NCBI RefSeq assembly: GCF_030646115.1
Contig: NZ_JAUSMX010000008.1
Coordinates: 186,001 to 250,000, forward strand
Direction: 5' to 3'
Source: Fluviicoccus sp.
Lineage (GTDB): Bacteria > Pseudomonadota > Gammaproteobacteria > Pseudomonadales > Moraxellaceae
DNA length: 64,000 nucleotides
Shown: positions 32,438 to 43,064 of the stretch, piece by piece
How positions within the stretch are numbered: the stretch's first letter is position 1
Layout of the letters: every line of letters starts with the position of its first letter
Position numbers and translations under genes: made by a program
The notes under the pieces: generated by a model
What the model was told of the DNA's origin: nothing
What the model saw: only the letters and a program-made list of their open reading frames with translations
The model's database searches: none

Positions 32438-32833
32438 ATGAGCGATAACATAAATCCGTACAACCCGCCAAAATCGGTGGTGCGGCCGGGGGCCGAGCAG
32501 GTCAATACCTCCGGCATGGGCAAGGACTACCCGATTCCGGAAGGTGTCAGTGGCTGGTCCTGGGGCGCTTTTTGCTGGAACTGGATATGGGGTTTGGGCA
32601 ACAAGACTTACATCGCCCTGTTGGCGATGTTTCCGTATATCGGTTTTCTTGTGGCGCTCTGGATGGGCTTCAAGGGCCGTGAAATGGCCTGGCAAAACAA
32701 GCGCTGGGACAGTGTGGAGCATTTCAACCAGAGTCAGCGCAAGTGGTCGATGTGGGCGGCGATTCTGTTCGGTGGCGGGCTGTTGTTCGGTATTCTGGCA
32801 GCGGTCCTGGTGCCGCTCTTTTCAAAACATTGA
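32438..32833 (+). CDS. Small membrane protein with W-rich repeat motif
   Basis: Protein of 131 residues with about three hydrophobic stretches: WSWGAFCWNWIWGLG, TYIALLAMFPYIGFLVALW and MWAAILFGGGLLFGILAAVLV. The WGAFCWNWIWG...GFKGREMAWQNKRWDSVEHF pattern recurs in a family of uncharacterised proteins often mislabelled ribonuclease G or DUF2628-like. The N terminus is Asn/Pro-rich (NINPYNPPKS). An AAGGAGA ribosome-binding site precedes ATG 32438. Function unknown; an inserted 69-bp repeat follows the stop. Confidence 0.8.
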   Translation: MSDNINPYNPPKSVVRPGAEQVNTSGMGKDYPIPEGVSGWSWGAFCWNWIWGLGNKTYIALLAMFPYIGFLVALWMGFKGREMAWQNKRWDSVEHFNQSQRKWSMWAAILFGGGLLFGILAAVLVPLFSKH

Positions 32834-32846
32834 TCAAAGCCGTAGT

Positions 32847-32915
32847 GTAGGTCGGGCTTCAGCCCGACAATATCCTCTGAACGGGGGAGTGTTGTCGGGC
32901 TGAAGCCCGACCTAC
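32847..32915. repeat. 69-bp inverted repeat (GTAGGTCGGGCTTCAGCCCGAC family), copy 2
   Basis: Perfect-looking arms: 32847-32868 and its complement at 32894-32915, with a 25-base centre. It has the same total length as the copy at 4436-4504 and lies between convergent genes (membrane protein and pdxH). The centre sequences of the two copies differ. Confidence 0.9.
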
Positions 32916-32924
32916 AACGGGAGC

Positions 32925-33563
32925 TTACGGAGCCAGCCGCTCCACCTTCCACCCCTCACTCTCACGAACATACACCAGCCGGTCATGCAAGCGGCTGGGC
33001 CGTCCCTGCCAGAACTCCACTTTCTCGGGAATCACCCGGTAGCCGCCCCAATGCGCCGGACGCGGCGGGGTGTCGCCAAACTGCTCCTGCACCGCCTTCA
33101 GCGTCTCTTCCAGCACTTCGCGACCGGCAATCACCCGGCTTTGCGGTGAGGCATGCGCGCCCCAACGGCTGCCCAGCGGCCGTTGCAGGAAATAGGCATC
33201 CGACTCTTCCGCCGACACCTTCTCAACACGGCCTTCAATCCGCACCTGCCGTTGCAACTCCAGCCACATGAACAGCATGCAGGCCTGCGGGTTTTCCGCC
33301 AGTTCCAGGCCCTTGCGGGATTCGTAGTTGGTGAAGAAGACAAAACCCTGATCGTCGTATTCCTTTAGCAGCAGGGTGCGGGCGCATGGCCGTCCCTGTG
33401 CATCGGCGGTGGACAGGATCATAGCGTTCGGTTCGGGAATTTCGGCCAGGCGCGCTTCTTCAAACCAGCGATGGAACTGGTCGAGGGGGCCGGGCTGCAT
33501 ATCCTGTTCGTCCAGACGCTCTTTCATGTAGTCCTGACGAAGGTGGGCGATGTTGCTTTTCAT
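32925..33563 (-). CDS. pdxH: Pyridoxamine 5'-phosphate oxidase
   Basis: FMN enzyme of 212 residues that oxidises PNP/PMP to pyridoxal 5'-phosphate in vitamin B6 synthesis and salvage. Key segments are [26 protein letters not shown] and [13 protein letters not shown] for FMN binding, HASPQSRVI and [12 protein letters not shown] near the C terminus, matching the family in order and length. It is monocistronic and divergent from a histidine kinase gene. Confidence 0.95.
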   Translation of the reverse strand: MKSNIAHLRQDYMKERLDEQDMQPGPLDQFHRWFEEARLAEIPEPNAMILSTADAQGRPCARTLLLKEYDDQGFVFFTNYESRKGLELAENPQACMLFMWLELQRQVRIEGRVEKVSAEESDAYFLQRPLGSRWGAHASPQSRVIAGREVLEETLKAVQEQFGDTPPRPAHWGGYRVIPEKVEFWQGRPSRLHDRLVYVRESEGWKVERLAP

Positions 33564-33705
33564 GAAGGGAAGTCCTTGGAGGGTATCCGGTCATTCTAGC
33601 GCTGCAGGCTGGCGGCTCCAATGGTACGGCGGAATTTGTTTCTTTCCGTTTGTACGGGTTCCGGCTACGCTAAGGTCATAAGAAAAATGAACGGATTGCG
33701 GAAAC

Positions 33706-36627
33706 ATGCATGGCCTGTGCAGGTTGAGGTTCTGGGTGACATTCTGTCTGCTGGCGCTGCTGCACGGCGTGGCGGTGGCGGTGCCTGCCCATGAGGTGTC
33801 CGATCCGCGTCTGCGATTGGGTCACGGCCTGCTGGTTTTCGAGGACAAATCGGCGCAACTGGATTGGCAACACCTGCCGTCAGCGGGGCAATGGCAGACC
33901 ATTGACCGAGAAATTCCCCATTTCGGTTATTCCAACAGCGCGTTCTGGGTGCAGGCGTCGTTGCGAAACGGAAGCGCGGCCCCGGTGGAGCGGATGCTGG
34001 AAATAGCCTATCCCTTGCTGGATGACATCACCGTGCTGCTGGTGGACGCCGGCGGGCAGGCGGTGCGTCAGTACCATAGCGGTGACGGAGGCTCCTTCAG
34101 TCAGCGCCCGGTGCAGCACCGGCTGTTCCTGTTTCCCTTAAGCCTGCAACCCGGTCAGGACTACCGCCTGCTGGTGCGGGTGGAAAGCACCAGTGGTCTG
34201 CAGATTCCGCTGACACTGTGGGAGCCGAACGCCTTCCTGAACCATGACACCAGCCGCCAGGCGGCGCTGGGATTCTTCTATGGCGCGTTGCTGGTGATGG
34301 TCTGCTACAACCTGTTCATCTGGCTGTCCATCCGCGAAAAAAGTTACTTTTATTACGTCATTTTCGTGATCTGCTTCTGCACTCTGCTGGCAACGCTGGA
34401 TGGTTTCACCTACCAGTACCTGTGGCCGGACGCGGTGTGGTGGAACGGCCGTTCGGTAGTAGTGGTGCTTTGTCTGGCGTTGGGTTTCAGCATGGTGTTC
34501 AGCAAGCATTTCCTGCACACCCGGCGCTATAACCCGCTGATGAACCGTCTGCTGTCGGGCTATGCGGTGGTGATGGGGCTGATGGCGTTGGGCGGGCTTG
34601 TTTTCCCTTATCGCATCATGATCGTGATCACGCTGGTGCTGTCGATGGGGGTGTCGCTGACGGTTATTTCCACCGGCATCCTCAACTGGCGGGCGGGTAA
34701 CCGGGCGGCGCGCTATTTCGTGCTGGCTTGGGCCTGCCTGGCGTTCATGGTGGTGCTCTATGATCTCAGCCAGCTCGGTTTCATCCCCAAAACCAACCTC
34801 ACGAATATCGGTATCCAGATTGGCGAGTTGTGTGAAGTGCTGCTGCTGTCCTTTGCGCTGGCCGACCGCATCAACATTGCCCGGCAGGACCGCATGGACG
34901 CGCAGGACAAGGCGCTGAGCGAAGAGCGGCGGGCCAACGCCGAGCGCGAGGAACACTTGCGCACCAAGCTGAAGGCGCGCGAGGAGGAAATCCGGGCGCG
35001 GCAGGCGGTGTATCAGGCGCAGTCGGAAAGCCGGGCCAAAAGCCTGTTTCTGGCCACCATGAGCCACGAAATCCGCACGCCCATGAATGGGGTGCTGGGC
35101 ATGACCGAGTTGTTGCAGAATACCGAGCTGACGCCGCAGCAGCAGCAGTTTGTGCAGGTCATCAGCGGTTCAGGCAAAGCCCTGCTGAACATCATCAATG
35201 ACATCCTTGATTATTCCAAGATCGAGGCGGGCAAGATGGACATCGAGCAGATCGACATGGATCTCGACAACCTGGTGCTGGAATGCGCCTCGGTGTTCTC
35301 GCTGACGGCGGAGCAGAAGCGACTGGAATTCCTGGCGTTCATTGACCCTGATGTGCCGGTATTCATCAATTCCGACCCCACCCGTATCCGCCAGATTTTG
35401 CTGAACTTGCTGGGCAATGCTTTCAAATTCACCCAGAAGGGGCAGGTCAGCCTGCGAGTACACTTGTTGCCGGAAAGCCGGGGTGCACAGCCTGTACTGC
35501 GCTTTGAGGTGGCCGATACCGGTGTCGGCATGGATACAGAACATCAGCTGCGGCTGTTTCACCCTTTTGAACAAGGTGACAGCTCCATGACCCGGCGCTT
35601 TGGCGGCACCGGCCTGGGGCTCAGCATCTGTCATCATCTGGTGGGCTTGCTGGGCGGCAGCATCGGCGTCAACAGCCAGGCCGGGCAGGGCTCAAAGTTC
35701 TGGTTTACGCTGCCGGTAGTGGCCGCCAGCCCCGGTTTCGTGAATGACCATCTGGTGCCGCTGACGGCGCTGCACCAACTGCGCATCCTGTTTGTGGATG
35801 ACTCGCCCGACTTCGCCAACATGATGATGGAACAGGCCACCGCCTGGGGCATGCAGCCGGATTTCGCCCACAGCGGTGAAGACGCACTGATGAAAATGCA
35901 GGCAGCGGCCGGGCGGGGTGAACCTTATGACATCGTAACCCTCGACATGCGCATGCCCGGCATGAGCGGCATGGAGCTTGCGCTGTGGATGACCACCGAT
36001 CCGATGCTGATGGCCACCCGGCGTATCCTGCTGACGGCAATGCGGGTCTATCCTTCCAGGGAAGAGCTGGCGCGGGCAGGGCTGAGTCTGGTGATCCAGA
36101 AACCGACCTCGGCTTCGGTGCTGCGCGATGCCCTGCTGAAGCTGCTGGGACGGCAGGAGGAGTTCCGCTCCGAGACCGACCGGCGCAGCGATCCCGGACG
36201 TTTCCGCGAGTGGCTGACCGGCAAGCATGTGCTGGTGGCGGAGGACAATGCCGTCAACCAGATGGTGATTGTAGGCATGTTGCGCAAGCTGGGGCTCACC
36301 AGTGATGTCGCCAACAACGGCCGCGAAGCGCTGGGGCTGTACCGGTCCAGACCGGCCAGTTACGACCTGATCCTGATGGACTGCGAAATGCCGGAGATGG
36401 ACGGTTATCAGACGACCGAGGAAATCCGGCGGCTGGAGCAGGAGGCGGCCATCCCGGCGTCGCTGATCGTGGCACTGACAGCGCATGCCTTGCGCGAGCA
36501 GCAGCAGCAATGCCTGCAATCCGGCATGGATGATTTCCTCACCAAACCGCTGGAGCTGGAACGGCTGAAGCAGTTATTGTTGCGGCTGTTCTGGAAGGAG
36601 CCGGTTGCGCCCCCTTCCGATATCTAG
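33706..36627 (+). CDS. 7TM hybrid histidine kinase, 7TMR-DISM-HisKA-HATPase-REC-REC
   Basis: Membrane sensor of 973 residues. A signal peptide is followed by a periplasmic DISM extracellular domain (about 30-175; [17 protein letters not shown]), then seven TM helices (about 185-385; [18 protein letters not shown]), a charged coiled coil (about 390-440), HisKA with His at about 454 in [15 protein letters not shown], HATPase with [14 protein letters not shown], and two receivers. Receiver 1 ([15 protein letters not shown]) and receiver 2 ([24 protein letters not shown]) keep their key residues. DISM domains are thought to bind carbohydrates or small ligands. No Hpt is fused. gloA follows closely. 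Confidence 0.93.
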   Translation: MHGLCRLRFWVTFCLLALLHGVAVAVPAHEVSDPRLRLGHGLLVFEDKSAQLDWQHLPSAGQWQTIDREIPHFGYSNSAFWVQASLRNGSAAPVERMLEIAYPLLDDITVLLVDAGGQAVRQYHSGDGGSFSQRPVQHRLFLFPLSLQPGQDYRLLVRVESTSGLQIPLTLWEPNAFLNHDTSRQAALGFFYGALLVMVCYNLFIWLSIREKSYFYYVIFVICFCTLLATLDGFTYQYLWPDAVWWNGRSVVVVLCLALGFSMVFSKHFLHTRRYNPLMNRLLSGYAVVMGLMALGGLVFPYRIMIVITLVLSMGVSLTVISTGILNWRAGNRAARYFVLAWACLAFMVVLYDLSQLGFIPKTNLTNIGIQIGELCEVLLLSFALADRINIARQDRMDAQDKALSEERRANAEREEHLRTKLKAREEEIRARQAVYQAQSESRAKSLFLATMSHEIRTPMNGVLGMTELLQNTELTPQQQQFVQVISGSGKALLNIINDILDYSKIEAGKMDIEQIDMDLDNLVLECASVFSLTAEQKRLEFLAFIDPDVPVFINSDPTRIRQILLNLLGNAFKFTQKGQVSLRVHLLPESRGAQPVLRFEVADTGVGMDTEHQLRLFHPFEQGDSSMTRRFGGTGLGLSICHHLVGLLGGSIGVNSQAGQGSKFWFTLPVVAASPGFVNDHLVPLTALHQLRILFVDDSPDFANMMMEQATAWGMQPDFAHSGEDALMKMQAAAGRGEPYDIVTLDMRMPGMSGMELALWMTTDPMLMATRRILLTAMRVYPSREELARAGLSLVIQKPTSASVLRDALLKLLGRQEEFRSETDRRSDPGRFREWLTGKHVLVAEDNAVNQMVIVGMLRKLGLTSDVANNGREALGLYRSRPASYDLILMDCEMPEMDGYQTTEEIRRLEQEAAIPASLIVALTAHALREQQQQCLQSGMDDFLTKPLELERLKQLLLRLFWKEPVAPPSDI

Positions 36628-36646
36628 TTCACCGGAGGGTTTTTCC

Positions 36647-37030
36647 ATGCGTCTGCTTCATACCATGCTGCGGGTCGGCGACCTGTCGCGTTCCCTGGCT
36701 TTCTACACGCAAGTACTGGGCATGCGCCTGCTGCGCCAACAGGATTATCCGGAAGGCCGTTTCACACTGGCCTTTGTCGGTTATGGCGAAGAACATGACA
36801 GTACCGTGCTGGAGCTGACCCATAACTGGGATACATCCAGCTACGACCTGGGGGCGGGTTATGGCCATATCGCCATTGGCGTGGATGATGTCTATGCGGC
36901 CTGCGAGAAGATCCGGTCGGCGGGCGGCAGGATTGTGCGCGAGCCGGGGCCGATGAAACACGGTTCCACCATCCTGGCCTTTGTGGAAGATCCGGACGGC
37001 TACCGCATCGAGTTGCTGGGCCTGAAGTGA
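36647..37030 (+). CDS. gloA: Lactoylglutathione lyase (glyoxalase I)
   Basis: Detoxifies methylglyoxal by isomerising its glutathione hemithioacetal. Protein of 127 residues from ATG 36647 behind GGAGGG. Metal ligands align exactly with E. coli GloA: H5, E56, H74 and E122, the Ni/Co-type enzyme without the extra loops of Zn enzymes. It starts 20 bases after the kinase stop, so it may be read through from it. The end is only 3 bases from the convergent LuxR gene. Confidence 0.97.
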   Translation: MRLLHTMLRVGDLSRSLAFYTQVLGMRLLRQQDYPEGRFTLAFVGYGEEHDSTVLELTHNWDTSSYDLGAGYGHIAIGVDDVYAACEKIRSAGGRIVREPGPMKHGSTILAFVEDPDGYRIELLGLK

Positions 37031-37033
37031 GTT

Positions 37034-39538
37034 TCAGGCCAAGTCCACTTTCAATAGCGCTTCAATGGCCTGCAGCCGCCGGTTGACGCCCAGCTTGGCG
37101 TAGATGTTGCGGGTGTGGGTCTTGATGGTGCTGAGCGAGACGTAGAGCCGTTCCGCAATTTCCGGGCTGGTGGCGCCCCGGATCAGGTGGCGTGCCACCT
37201 GCTTCTCCTTGCGGCTGAGCAGGAAGGGGAAGGGTTCTACCGGACTGTTGCGGCGGGCGGGGGCGACAATCATTCCGGCTAGCTCCGGCCGACTTTCCCG
37301 ATGCAGGGCTTCTTCCCGCAATTGCCGTATTTCGGCCATTGCCTGACGTTGCCCGCTGTTTTCCAGCCATGGAAGCAAGCGGTCCAGCAGCGCCAGCGTC
37401 TTCCTTGTTTCCCCTCGCGTTAGCCATACCTTGGCCAATGCCCGGTACTCCGCCTCCCGCTCCGTCTTCAAGTCACCCTGTAGCTGCACATCGATATCCT
37501 CCAGCCAGTCATCCACCCGGTCCACCCGGCCCTGACTCAGCCATAAGCGCACCAGACAGGCGGACAACGGCGGAATTTCCACTACGAAGCGTCCCGAGTA
37601 GCGAGCCAGCATGCTGTCCTGGCCCGGAGTCAGGCCGCCGTCCGCCTGACCGCCCAGCACCTTCACCTGCGCCAGCAGCACCTGCCCCCAGGCATGCACA
37701 TATTGCATGCAAGCGGCGGCGGTCATTTCCACACCCTTGGCCAGCAACCGCCCGGCTTCGGGCAGGTCACCGGCTTCCAGCGCCAGTTCGCCCAATCCCA
37801 GATACAACATGCCCACGGCGGGCAGTTCGTGCCAGCCCTGCGCCTCACAATCCGCCAGCGTCTGAGTGTAGACCCGCCGCGCCAGATGCGCATGACCCTC
37901 ACGAAAATGGGTGCGGCCCAGTCCCAGCGCCGCCAGCACCGGCATCATCAGGTTGCCCCGGGCCTCGGGCAGGCCGGTGCAGCGGGCAAACAACGGCCGC
38001 GCCAGCGCCAGATTACCCCGGACGTAATGGCAGAAAGCCTGGCAGACCATGGCGGCGCTGTGCAGCACCCGCCCCGGTTGCAGCGCATCCAGTGCTTCCT
38101 GCACCGAACGGGCGGCGCCTTCCAGATCTCCCGCCAGACAGCACTGGCAACTGCGGATCAGCGCCAGTTGCCCCCACAGCGTGCGTTCGCGGCTGCCGAC
38201 GGGGCTGTTTTTGAAGGGTAACAGGCAAGCAGTGGCGGCGCGGACATGGCGTTCGGTTTCCGGCAGGTTGTCCATAGCCAGGCTACCCCAGGCGCAGGTC
38301 ATCGACAGCCGTGGGTGGCTGGCCAGCAACTCCGGCGGTAAGCGCCAGGCCCAGCCCAGCGCGGTGACAAAGCGGCCCAGCGCGAAGAGTTCGCCGCTGT
38401 GTTCCTCCATCAGTGCGGCGGCGGTTTCGAAGGCCCCGGCGGCAATGGCGTGGTGGATGGCTTCGTGAAAATGCCCTTCGGCGGCATACCATTGCGCGGC
38501 GCGGCGATGCAGTTCCGGTTCCAGCGCCGGGTGTTCCCGATGCAGGCGACTCTGCAGCAGTGAGGCAAACAGATGGTGATAACGGTACCACTGGCGACGA
38601 TGATCCAGACTGACCAGAAACAGGTTGCTGCGCTCCATCCCGTCCAGTCGGCTGCGGCAATCGGCATGCCCGGTCACGGCTGCACACAGCCCATCGGTAA
38701 AGCGTTCCAGGATGGAGGTTTGCAGCAGGAACTCCTGGATCTCCGGTGGACGGCTGCGCAGCACTTCTTCCATCAGGAAATCGGTAATGTGGCGGTCGTC
38801 CCCGGCAAACTGGCGGATGAAACCGGCCTTGTCCGGGTTGTTGTGCAGCGACAGCGCGGCCAGTTGCAGCCCCACGATCCAGCCTTCGGTGCGGCTTTCC
38901 AGCATGGCCAGCTGCGGTTGCGGCAAGTTCAGTTGCATGATGCCGTTACAGAAGTTTGCGGCTTCTTCCGGGGTAAAGCGCAAGTCGTCGAGGCGGATCT
39001 CGTGCAACTGCCGTTGTCCGCGCAGGCGGGCCAGTGAAAACGGCGGCTCGCTGCGGCTTGACAGCATCAGGTGCAGTTGTGGTGGACGATGCTCCAGCAG
39101 CGCCGCCAGCGCATCGTGGATGGTGGCCTCCCGGATCATGTGCAGGTCATCCAGCACCAGACATAGCTGTTCCGACAACAGGCATAAGGGGTTGATCAGC
39201 GTCCGCATCAGCCCTGCCACTGACGGCGGCTGGGTGTGGCTCAGCGCCTCGACGGTGGTCTGCCCGAAACCGGGAAAGCCTCTCTGGATGGCGGTGATGA
39301 AATGCAGCATGAAGCGCAGCGGGTCGTTGTCGCCGTCATCCAGTGATAGCCAGGCGGTCTTGACGTGGTGGTGTCGGGTCCAGTCGGCCAGCAGCGTGGT
39401 CTTGCCGTAGCCGGCGGGTGCGCAGACCAGGGTTACGCGCGGCAGTTCTGCTGGTAACTGCAGTCGGGGCCGGTCCAGCATCAGCGCCGGACTGTCGGGG
39501 ATAGCGGTTTGGGTGGAAAGGATGTCTTCCATAGCCAT
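37034..39538 (-). CDS. MalT-like LuxR-family ATP-dependent transcriptional activator
   Basis: Large regulator of 834 residues. The N-terminal STAND-type ATPase has CAPAGYGKTTLLADW (Walker A) and CLVLDDLHMI (Walker B); a helical-repeat arm (about 340-760) would be the inducer-sensing part; the C-terminal LuxR HTH reads LSRKEKQVARHLIRGATSPEIAERLYVS and TIKTHTRNIYAKL. Possible starts are GTG 39541, ATG 39538 and ATG 39532; none has a strong ribosome-binding site. Proteins of this class (MalT, AlkS) respond to small ligands. The secreted lipase gene lies just upstream on the same strand, so lipase or hydrocarbon metabolism is a possible target, by inference only. Confidence 0.92.
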   Translation of the reverse strand: MAMEDILSTQTAIPDSPALMLDRPRLQLPAELPRVTLVCAPAGYGKTTLLADWTRHHHVKTAWLSLDDGDNDPLRFMLHFITAIQRGFPGFGQTTVEALSHTQPPSVAGLMRTLINPLCLLSEQLCLVLDDLHMIREATIHDALAALLEHRPPQLHLMLSSRSEPPFSLARLRGQRQLHEIRLDDLRFTPEEAANFCNGIMQLNLPQPQLAMLESRTEGWIVGLQLAALSLHNNPDKAGFIRQFAGDDRHITDFLMEEVLRSRPPEIQEFLLQTSILERFTDGLCAAVTGHADCRSRLDGMERSNLFLVSLDHRRQWYRYHHLFASLLQSRLHREHPALEPELHRRAAQWYAAEGHFHEAIHHAIAAGAFETAAALMEEHSGELFALGRFVTALGWAWRLPPELLASHPRLSMTCAWGSLAMDNLPETERHVRAATACLLPFKNSPVGSRERTLWGQLALIRSCQCCLAGDLEGAARSVQEALDALQPGRVLHSAAMVCQAFCHYVRGNLALARPLFARCTGLPEARGNLMMPVLAALGLGRTHFREGHAHLARRVYTQTLADCEAQGWHELPAVGMLYLGLGELALEAGDLPEAGRLLAKGVEMTAAACMQYVHAWGQVLLAQVKVLGGQADGGLTPGQDSMLARYSGRFVVEIPPLSACLVRLWLSQGRVDRVDDWLEDIDVQLQGDLKTEREAEYRALAKVWLTRGETRKTLALLDRLLPWLENSGQRQAMAEIRQLREEALHRESRPELAGMIVAPARRNSPVEPFPFLLSRKEKQVARHLIRGATSPEIAERLYVSLSTIKTHTRNIYAKLGVNRRLQAIEALLKVDLA

Positions 39539-39797
39539 CACTGTTTTATTGTGGCCGGTTCACGGTCCGGTCCGCGGGCGGAGGGGAAGGGGCCGGCAGG
39601 GTTTATTGTTGTTATGGGGGTGTCAGTGGCTGACCGCGCCTGTATATCACTCAAAAGCCCTGTCTGATTGTGAAAAAGCGTCAAGTGTTGGCGTGATTAA
39701 TTCCTGAAAATTGCTTGGTCTTTGTACAGCAAGGGGTGCGCCGTAGCGGACCGTGCAGCGGAGAATTGATGGACGATTGTCTGTTATTCCGGTTGCC
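39539..39797. other. Gap upstream of the LuxR gene, no gene seen
   Basis: About 330 bases separate the lipase stop from the LuxR start; the part next to the lipase holds its terminator. The remainder should contain the luxR-type promoter; a local palindromic CACGGTCCGGTCCGCGGGCG stretch and an A+T-rich segment near 39660-39720 are visible, but I cannot assign a defined site. Confidence 0.4.
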
Positions 39798-39833
39798 AAA
39801 AAAGCAGGCCGCCTTCTGCCGGAGCCAGCCTGC
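39798..39833 (-). terminator. Rho-independent terminator of the lipase gene
   Basis: On the minus strand GCAGGC and its complement GCCTGC (39804-39809 with 39828-39833) enclose a further GC-rich stem, followed by six T residues (39803-39798). It lies about 40 bases after the lipase stop. Confidence 0.85.
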
Positions 39834-39872
39834 ATGAAAGGGAGGAACAGGCGTTGCCCCCATGGAGTTGAT

Positions 39873-40805
39873 TCAGATTCCGGCCGCCTGCAGGCGGTTG
39901 GCATGGGCGCGATAGACCGATTTCGGATTGGTTTCGAAGAGGTTGACGATGCCGAAATAACCGTTCACGGCGTCCAGGTGGTTCATGCCGTAGTCGGCGC
40001 GGATTACCTTGCCCAACCGTTGCGAGCAGGTGCTGACCAGACCGTCGTTGGCTTCACCGCTAAAGGCAAAGGCGACAGACAGCAGGCCAATGCCGGCGTC
40101 CAGCGGGTCCAGCACATTGGTCAGCGACTTGGCGCCACCCCAGGAATAGTACTTCACGCCATTGACGGAATAAGCGCCTTCACCACAACCGCTGGGCACA
40201 CCGGCCGGGTATTTGGCGTTGAATTTGCTAAGCCCGGTGGTAGTCAGGCTGTCCAGCGCGGCCACAGTGCTCTGGCTGAGGCTGCTGCTGCCGGTGGCGA
40301 AACTGAGCAGGCTGGAGAAGGCGTTGCCGACGGTGGCAGCCACGGCTTCCGTCACCGTTCCGGCAGGAGCCACCTTGCGCACGATATCCGCCACGCGTGA
40401 GCCCTTGTTGACGCCGTCCACGCTGGTGACCGAGGCGACCAAGTCCGGACGCACGGCCGCGACATATCGGGAGGTGGGGCTGCCCTGGCTGTGGCCGATC
40501 AGGTTGAACTTGGCCGCACCGGAAATGGCCTTGTAGCTGAGCACTTGCTGCAGCAGTTGTTCGCCCCGGACTTCATTGCTGTTACCTGCCGCCACGGTCG
40601 AGACAAAGACCTTCGCGCCCTCGTTACGCAGAGTGCCAGGGATCTGGTAGAAGTAATCTGCACCCAGGAAATTGTTGAAGCCGAAAATGCCGTGCACCAG
40701 AACAATCGGGTACTTGGTGGTGGTGTATCCGGCGTTGGCGGCGGGGCTGACGAGGGCGGAGGCGGCCAGCGCCAGGGCGCAGGCGAATTTCAGCGAGCTG
40801 TTCAT
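39873..40805 (-). CDS. Secreted triacylglycerol lipase, class I
   Basis: Extracellular lipase of 310 residues. A signal peptide (KFACALALAASALVSPAANA) precedes the mature start YTTTKYPIVLVHGIFG, with the oxyanion HG. The nucleophile elbow is IGHSQGSPTSRY; Asp in GEANDGLVSTCSQR and His in NHLDAVNGYFG complete the triad. Two cysteines (PSGCGEG and STCSQR) match the disulfide of class I.1/I.2 lipases. Such lipases normally need a membrane foldase (Lif) encoded next to them; none is adjacent here, so it may be elsewhere or the enzyme may be independent. ATG 40805 is the start that begins the signal peptide. Confidence 0.92.
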   Translation of the reverse strand: MNSSLKFACALALAASALVSPAANAGYTTTKYPIVLVHGIFGFNNFLGADYFYQIPGTLRNEGAKVFVSTVAAGNSNEVRGEQLLQQVLSYKAISGAAKFNLIGHSQGSPTSRYVAAVRPDLVASVTSVDGVNKGSRVADIVRKVAPAGTVTEAVAATVGNAFSSLLSFATGSSSLSQSTVAALDSLTTTGLSKFNAKYPAGVPSGCGEGAYSVNGVKYYSWGGAKSLTNVLDPLDAGIGLLSVAFAFSGEANDGLVSTCSQRLGKVIRADYGMNHLDAVNGYFGIVNLFETNPKSVYRAHANRLQAAGI

Positions 40806-40994
40806 GGTTATATCCCGTGTTTTGGTTGTTTTTATGACGGGCGCGGCAGGCTGTCGCTGCAACAGGCGGCCTGCATCGGGCTCCCGGCGGTGGCTACTTT
40901 CGGGCAAAACAGGGGGAGGGCGGTATCCACCGCCGGGATGAAAACAGGGATGAGAAAAAGGATGAATTCGGGAAAGGGTGAAAACTCGTCGGGT

Positions 40995-43064
40995 TCAGAC
41001 TGCGCTGTACCTCGGCGCTTGCGGCAGCCAGCGCCGCACCAGCGCCTCGGCCTGTTCTGGCGCCTGCTGCTCCAGTTGACGAGCCAGTTTCTGCGCGGCA
41101 GGCAGCATGGCCCCGTCCCGCACCAGATCGGCCACCCGGAAGCCCACCAGACCGGTCTGACGGGTGCCCAGCACTTCACCGGGGCCGCGCAGCTCCAGAT
41201 CCTTTTCGGCAATCAGGAAACCGTCGGTGGTGCTGCGCATGATGGTCAGCCGTTCCTGGCCCATGGCCGACAACGGCGGCTTGTACAGCAGCACGCAATA
41301 GCTGACCGTGCTGCCGCGACCCACCCGGCCGCGCAACTGGTGCAGTTGCGACAACCCCAGCCGCTCGGCGTTTTCAATGATCATCAGCGAGGCGTTGGGC
41401 ACATCCACGCCCACTTCAATGACGGTGGTCGCCACCAGCAGGTCCAGCTTGCCTTCCTTGAACTCCAGCATCACCGCCTGTTTTTCGGCGGGCTTCAAAC
41501 GGCCATGCACCAGCCCCAGCCTTTGCTGCGGCAACCGTTCCTGCAACTCGAGAAATGTAGCTTCGGCGGCTTGCGCTTCCAGCACTTCCGACTCGTCAAT
41601 CAGGGTGCAGACCCAATAGGCCTGCCGTCCCTGCTCGCAGTTCGCCCGCACCCGCTCCACCACTTCCTCGCGGCGGGTATTGGCCAGCGCCACGGTGGTC
41701 ACCGGCGTGCGGTTGGGGGGCAGTTCATCAATGATCGAGGTGTCGAGATCGCCGTAGGCGCTCATCGCCAGCGTGCGTGGAATGGGGGTGGCGGTCATCA
41801 CCAGCTGGTGCGGGCTCAGGCCGGTGGCCAGCCCCTTTTCACGCAGGGCGAGGCGTTGGTCCACGCCAAAGCGGTGCTGTTCGTCAATGATCACCAGCCC
41901 CAGCCGCTCAAACTGCACGCTTTCCTGAAACAAGGCATGGGTGCCGACCACAATCCGCGCCTCGCCGGACTGCACTTTTTCCAGCGACTGCCGCCGGTCC
42001 TTGACGCCCTGCTTGCCGCTCAGCCAGGCCACGGCAATGCCCAGTGATTCAAACCAGCGCTTGAAGTTCAGGAAGTGTTGTTCCGCAAGGATTTCGGTGG
42101 GGGCCATCAGCGCCGTCTGCCAGCCGCCGCTGACGGCATGGCAGGCCGCAAGCGCCGCCACCACGGTTTTGCCGGCGCCGACATCGCCCTGCACCAGCCG
42201 CAGCATCGGCCGGGTCTTGGCCAGATCGTCGGCCACTTCGTCCCACACCCGTTGCTGGGCGCCGGTCAGGCTGAACGGCAAGCCCTGAAGGAACGGAGCG
42301 GCCAGCGGCGTTTGGCGCGGCAGCGCCGGGGCCTGCTGTGAGCGGATATGGTGACGGCGCTGCGCCAGGCTGACCTGATGCGCGGCCAGTTCCTCGAAGG
42401 CCAGCCGCTGTTGGGCCGGGTGCAGGCCCATCAATAGCGGCTCGCGCGGGGTGTCGGCAGGCGGGCGATGCACCATTTGCAGCGCGTCCAGCAGACTGAA
42501 GCGCGGGCTGACGCCGGGAGGCAGCAGCTCCGGCAGCGATTGCGGCGTCACCAGCGCCAGCGCCTGGCTTACCAGTTGCCGAATCTTCGGTTGCTGCAGG
42601 CCGTCGGTGGCGGGGTAGAGCGGTGTCAGCGTCGCCTCGGGCAGGGGCTCGCCGGGGCGGGTGATCTTGTACTCCGGGTGATACATCTCCACCCCGGACG
42701 AACCCAGCCGCACCTCGCCGAACACCCGCAGCCGCTGCCCGGCCGGAAAATGCGCTTTCTGCTGCGGATAGAAATGGTAGAAGCGCAAGGTGAGGCCGCG
42801 ATTGCCCTCGGTCAGGCGCACCGCCAACGAAGGCCGTCGCCCGCGCACTTCCTCGCAGGAGTGCACAATGCCTTCCACCAGCACGCTGCGCCCCACTTCC
42901 AGCCGGTCCAGCGGGGTCAGGCGGCTGCGGTCCTCATAGTCACGCGGCAGGTGGAAGAGCAGGTCCTGTACCGTGCGGATGCCCAGGCGTTCCAGCTTTT
43001 CGGCCAGGGCGGCGCCCACGCCCTTCAGGTTCATTACCGAAGTCTGCGCCAGCACTTGCATCAT
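40995..43064 (-). CDS. recG: ATP-dependent DNA helicase RecG
   Basis: Branch-migration helicase that remodels stalled forks and Holliday junctions, 689 residues. The N-terminal wedge/OB domain begins near LKGVGAALAEKLERLGI; helicase motifs include Walker A GDVGAGKT, DEQH box in VIIDEQHRFGV, and TATPIPRT; motif VI lies in LHQLRGRVGRG. ATG 43064 overlaps the oxyR stop as ATGA, so translation is coupled. The oxyR-recG pair is a known gammaproteobacterial arrangement. Confidence 0.97.
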   Translation of the reverse strand: MMQVLAQTSVMNLKGVGAALAEKLERLGIRTVQDLLFHLPRDYEDRSRLTPLDRLEVGRSVLVEGIVHSCEEVRGRRPSLAVRLTEGNRGLTLRFYHFYPQQKAHFPAGQRLRVFGEVRLGSSGVEMYHPEYKITRPGEPLPEATLTPLYPATDGLQQPKIRQLVSQALALVTPQSLPELLPPGVSPRFSLLDALQMVHRPPADTPREPLLMGLHPAQQRLAFEELAAHQVSLAQRRHHIRSQQAPALPRQTPLAAPFLQGLPFSLTGAQQRVWDEVADDLAKTRPMLRLVQGDVGAGKTVVAALAACHAVSGGWQTALMAPTEILAEQHFLNFKRWFESLGIAVAWLSGKQGVKDRRQSLEKVQSGEARIVVGTHALFQESVQFERLGLVIIDEQHRFGVDQRLALREKGLATGLSPHQLVMTATPIPRTLAMSAYGDLDTSIIDELPPNRTPVTTVALANTRREEVVERVRANCEQGRQAYWVCTLIDESEVLEAQAAEATFLELQERLPQQRLGLVHGRLKPAEKQAVMLEFKEGKLDLLVATTVIEVGVDVPNASLMIIENAERLGLSQLHQLRGRVGRGSTVSYCVLLYKPPLSAMGQERLTIMRSTTDGFLIAEKDLELRGPGEVLGTRQTGLVGFRVADLVRDGAMLPAAQKLARQLEQQAPEQAEALVRRWLPQAPRYSAV

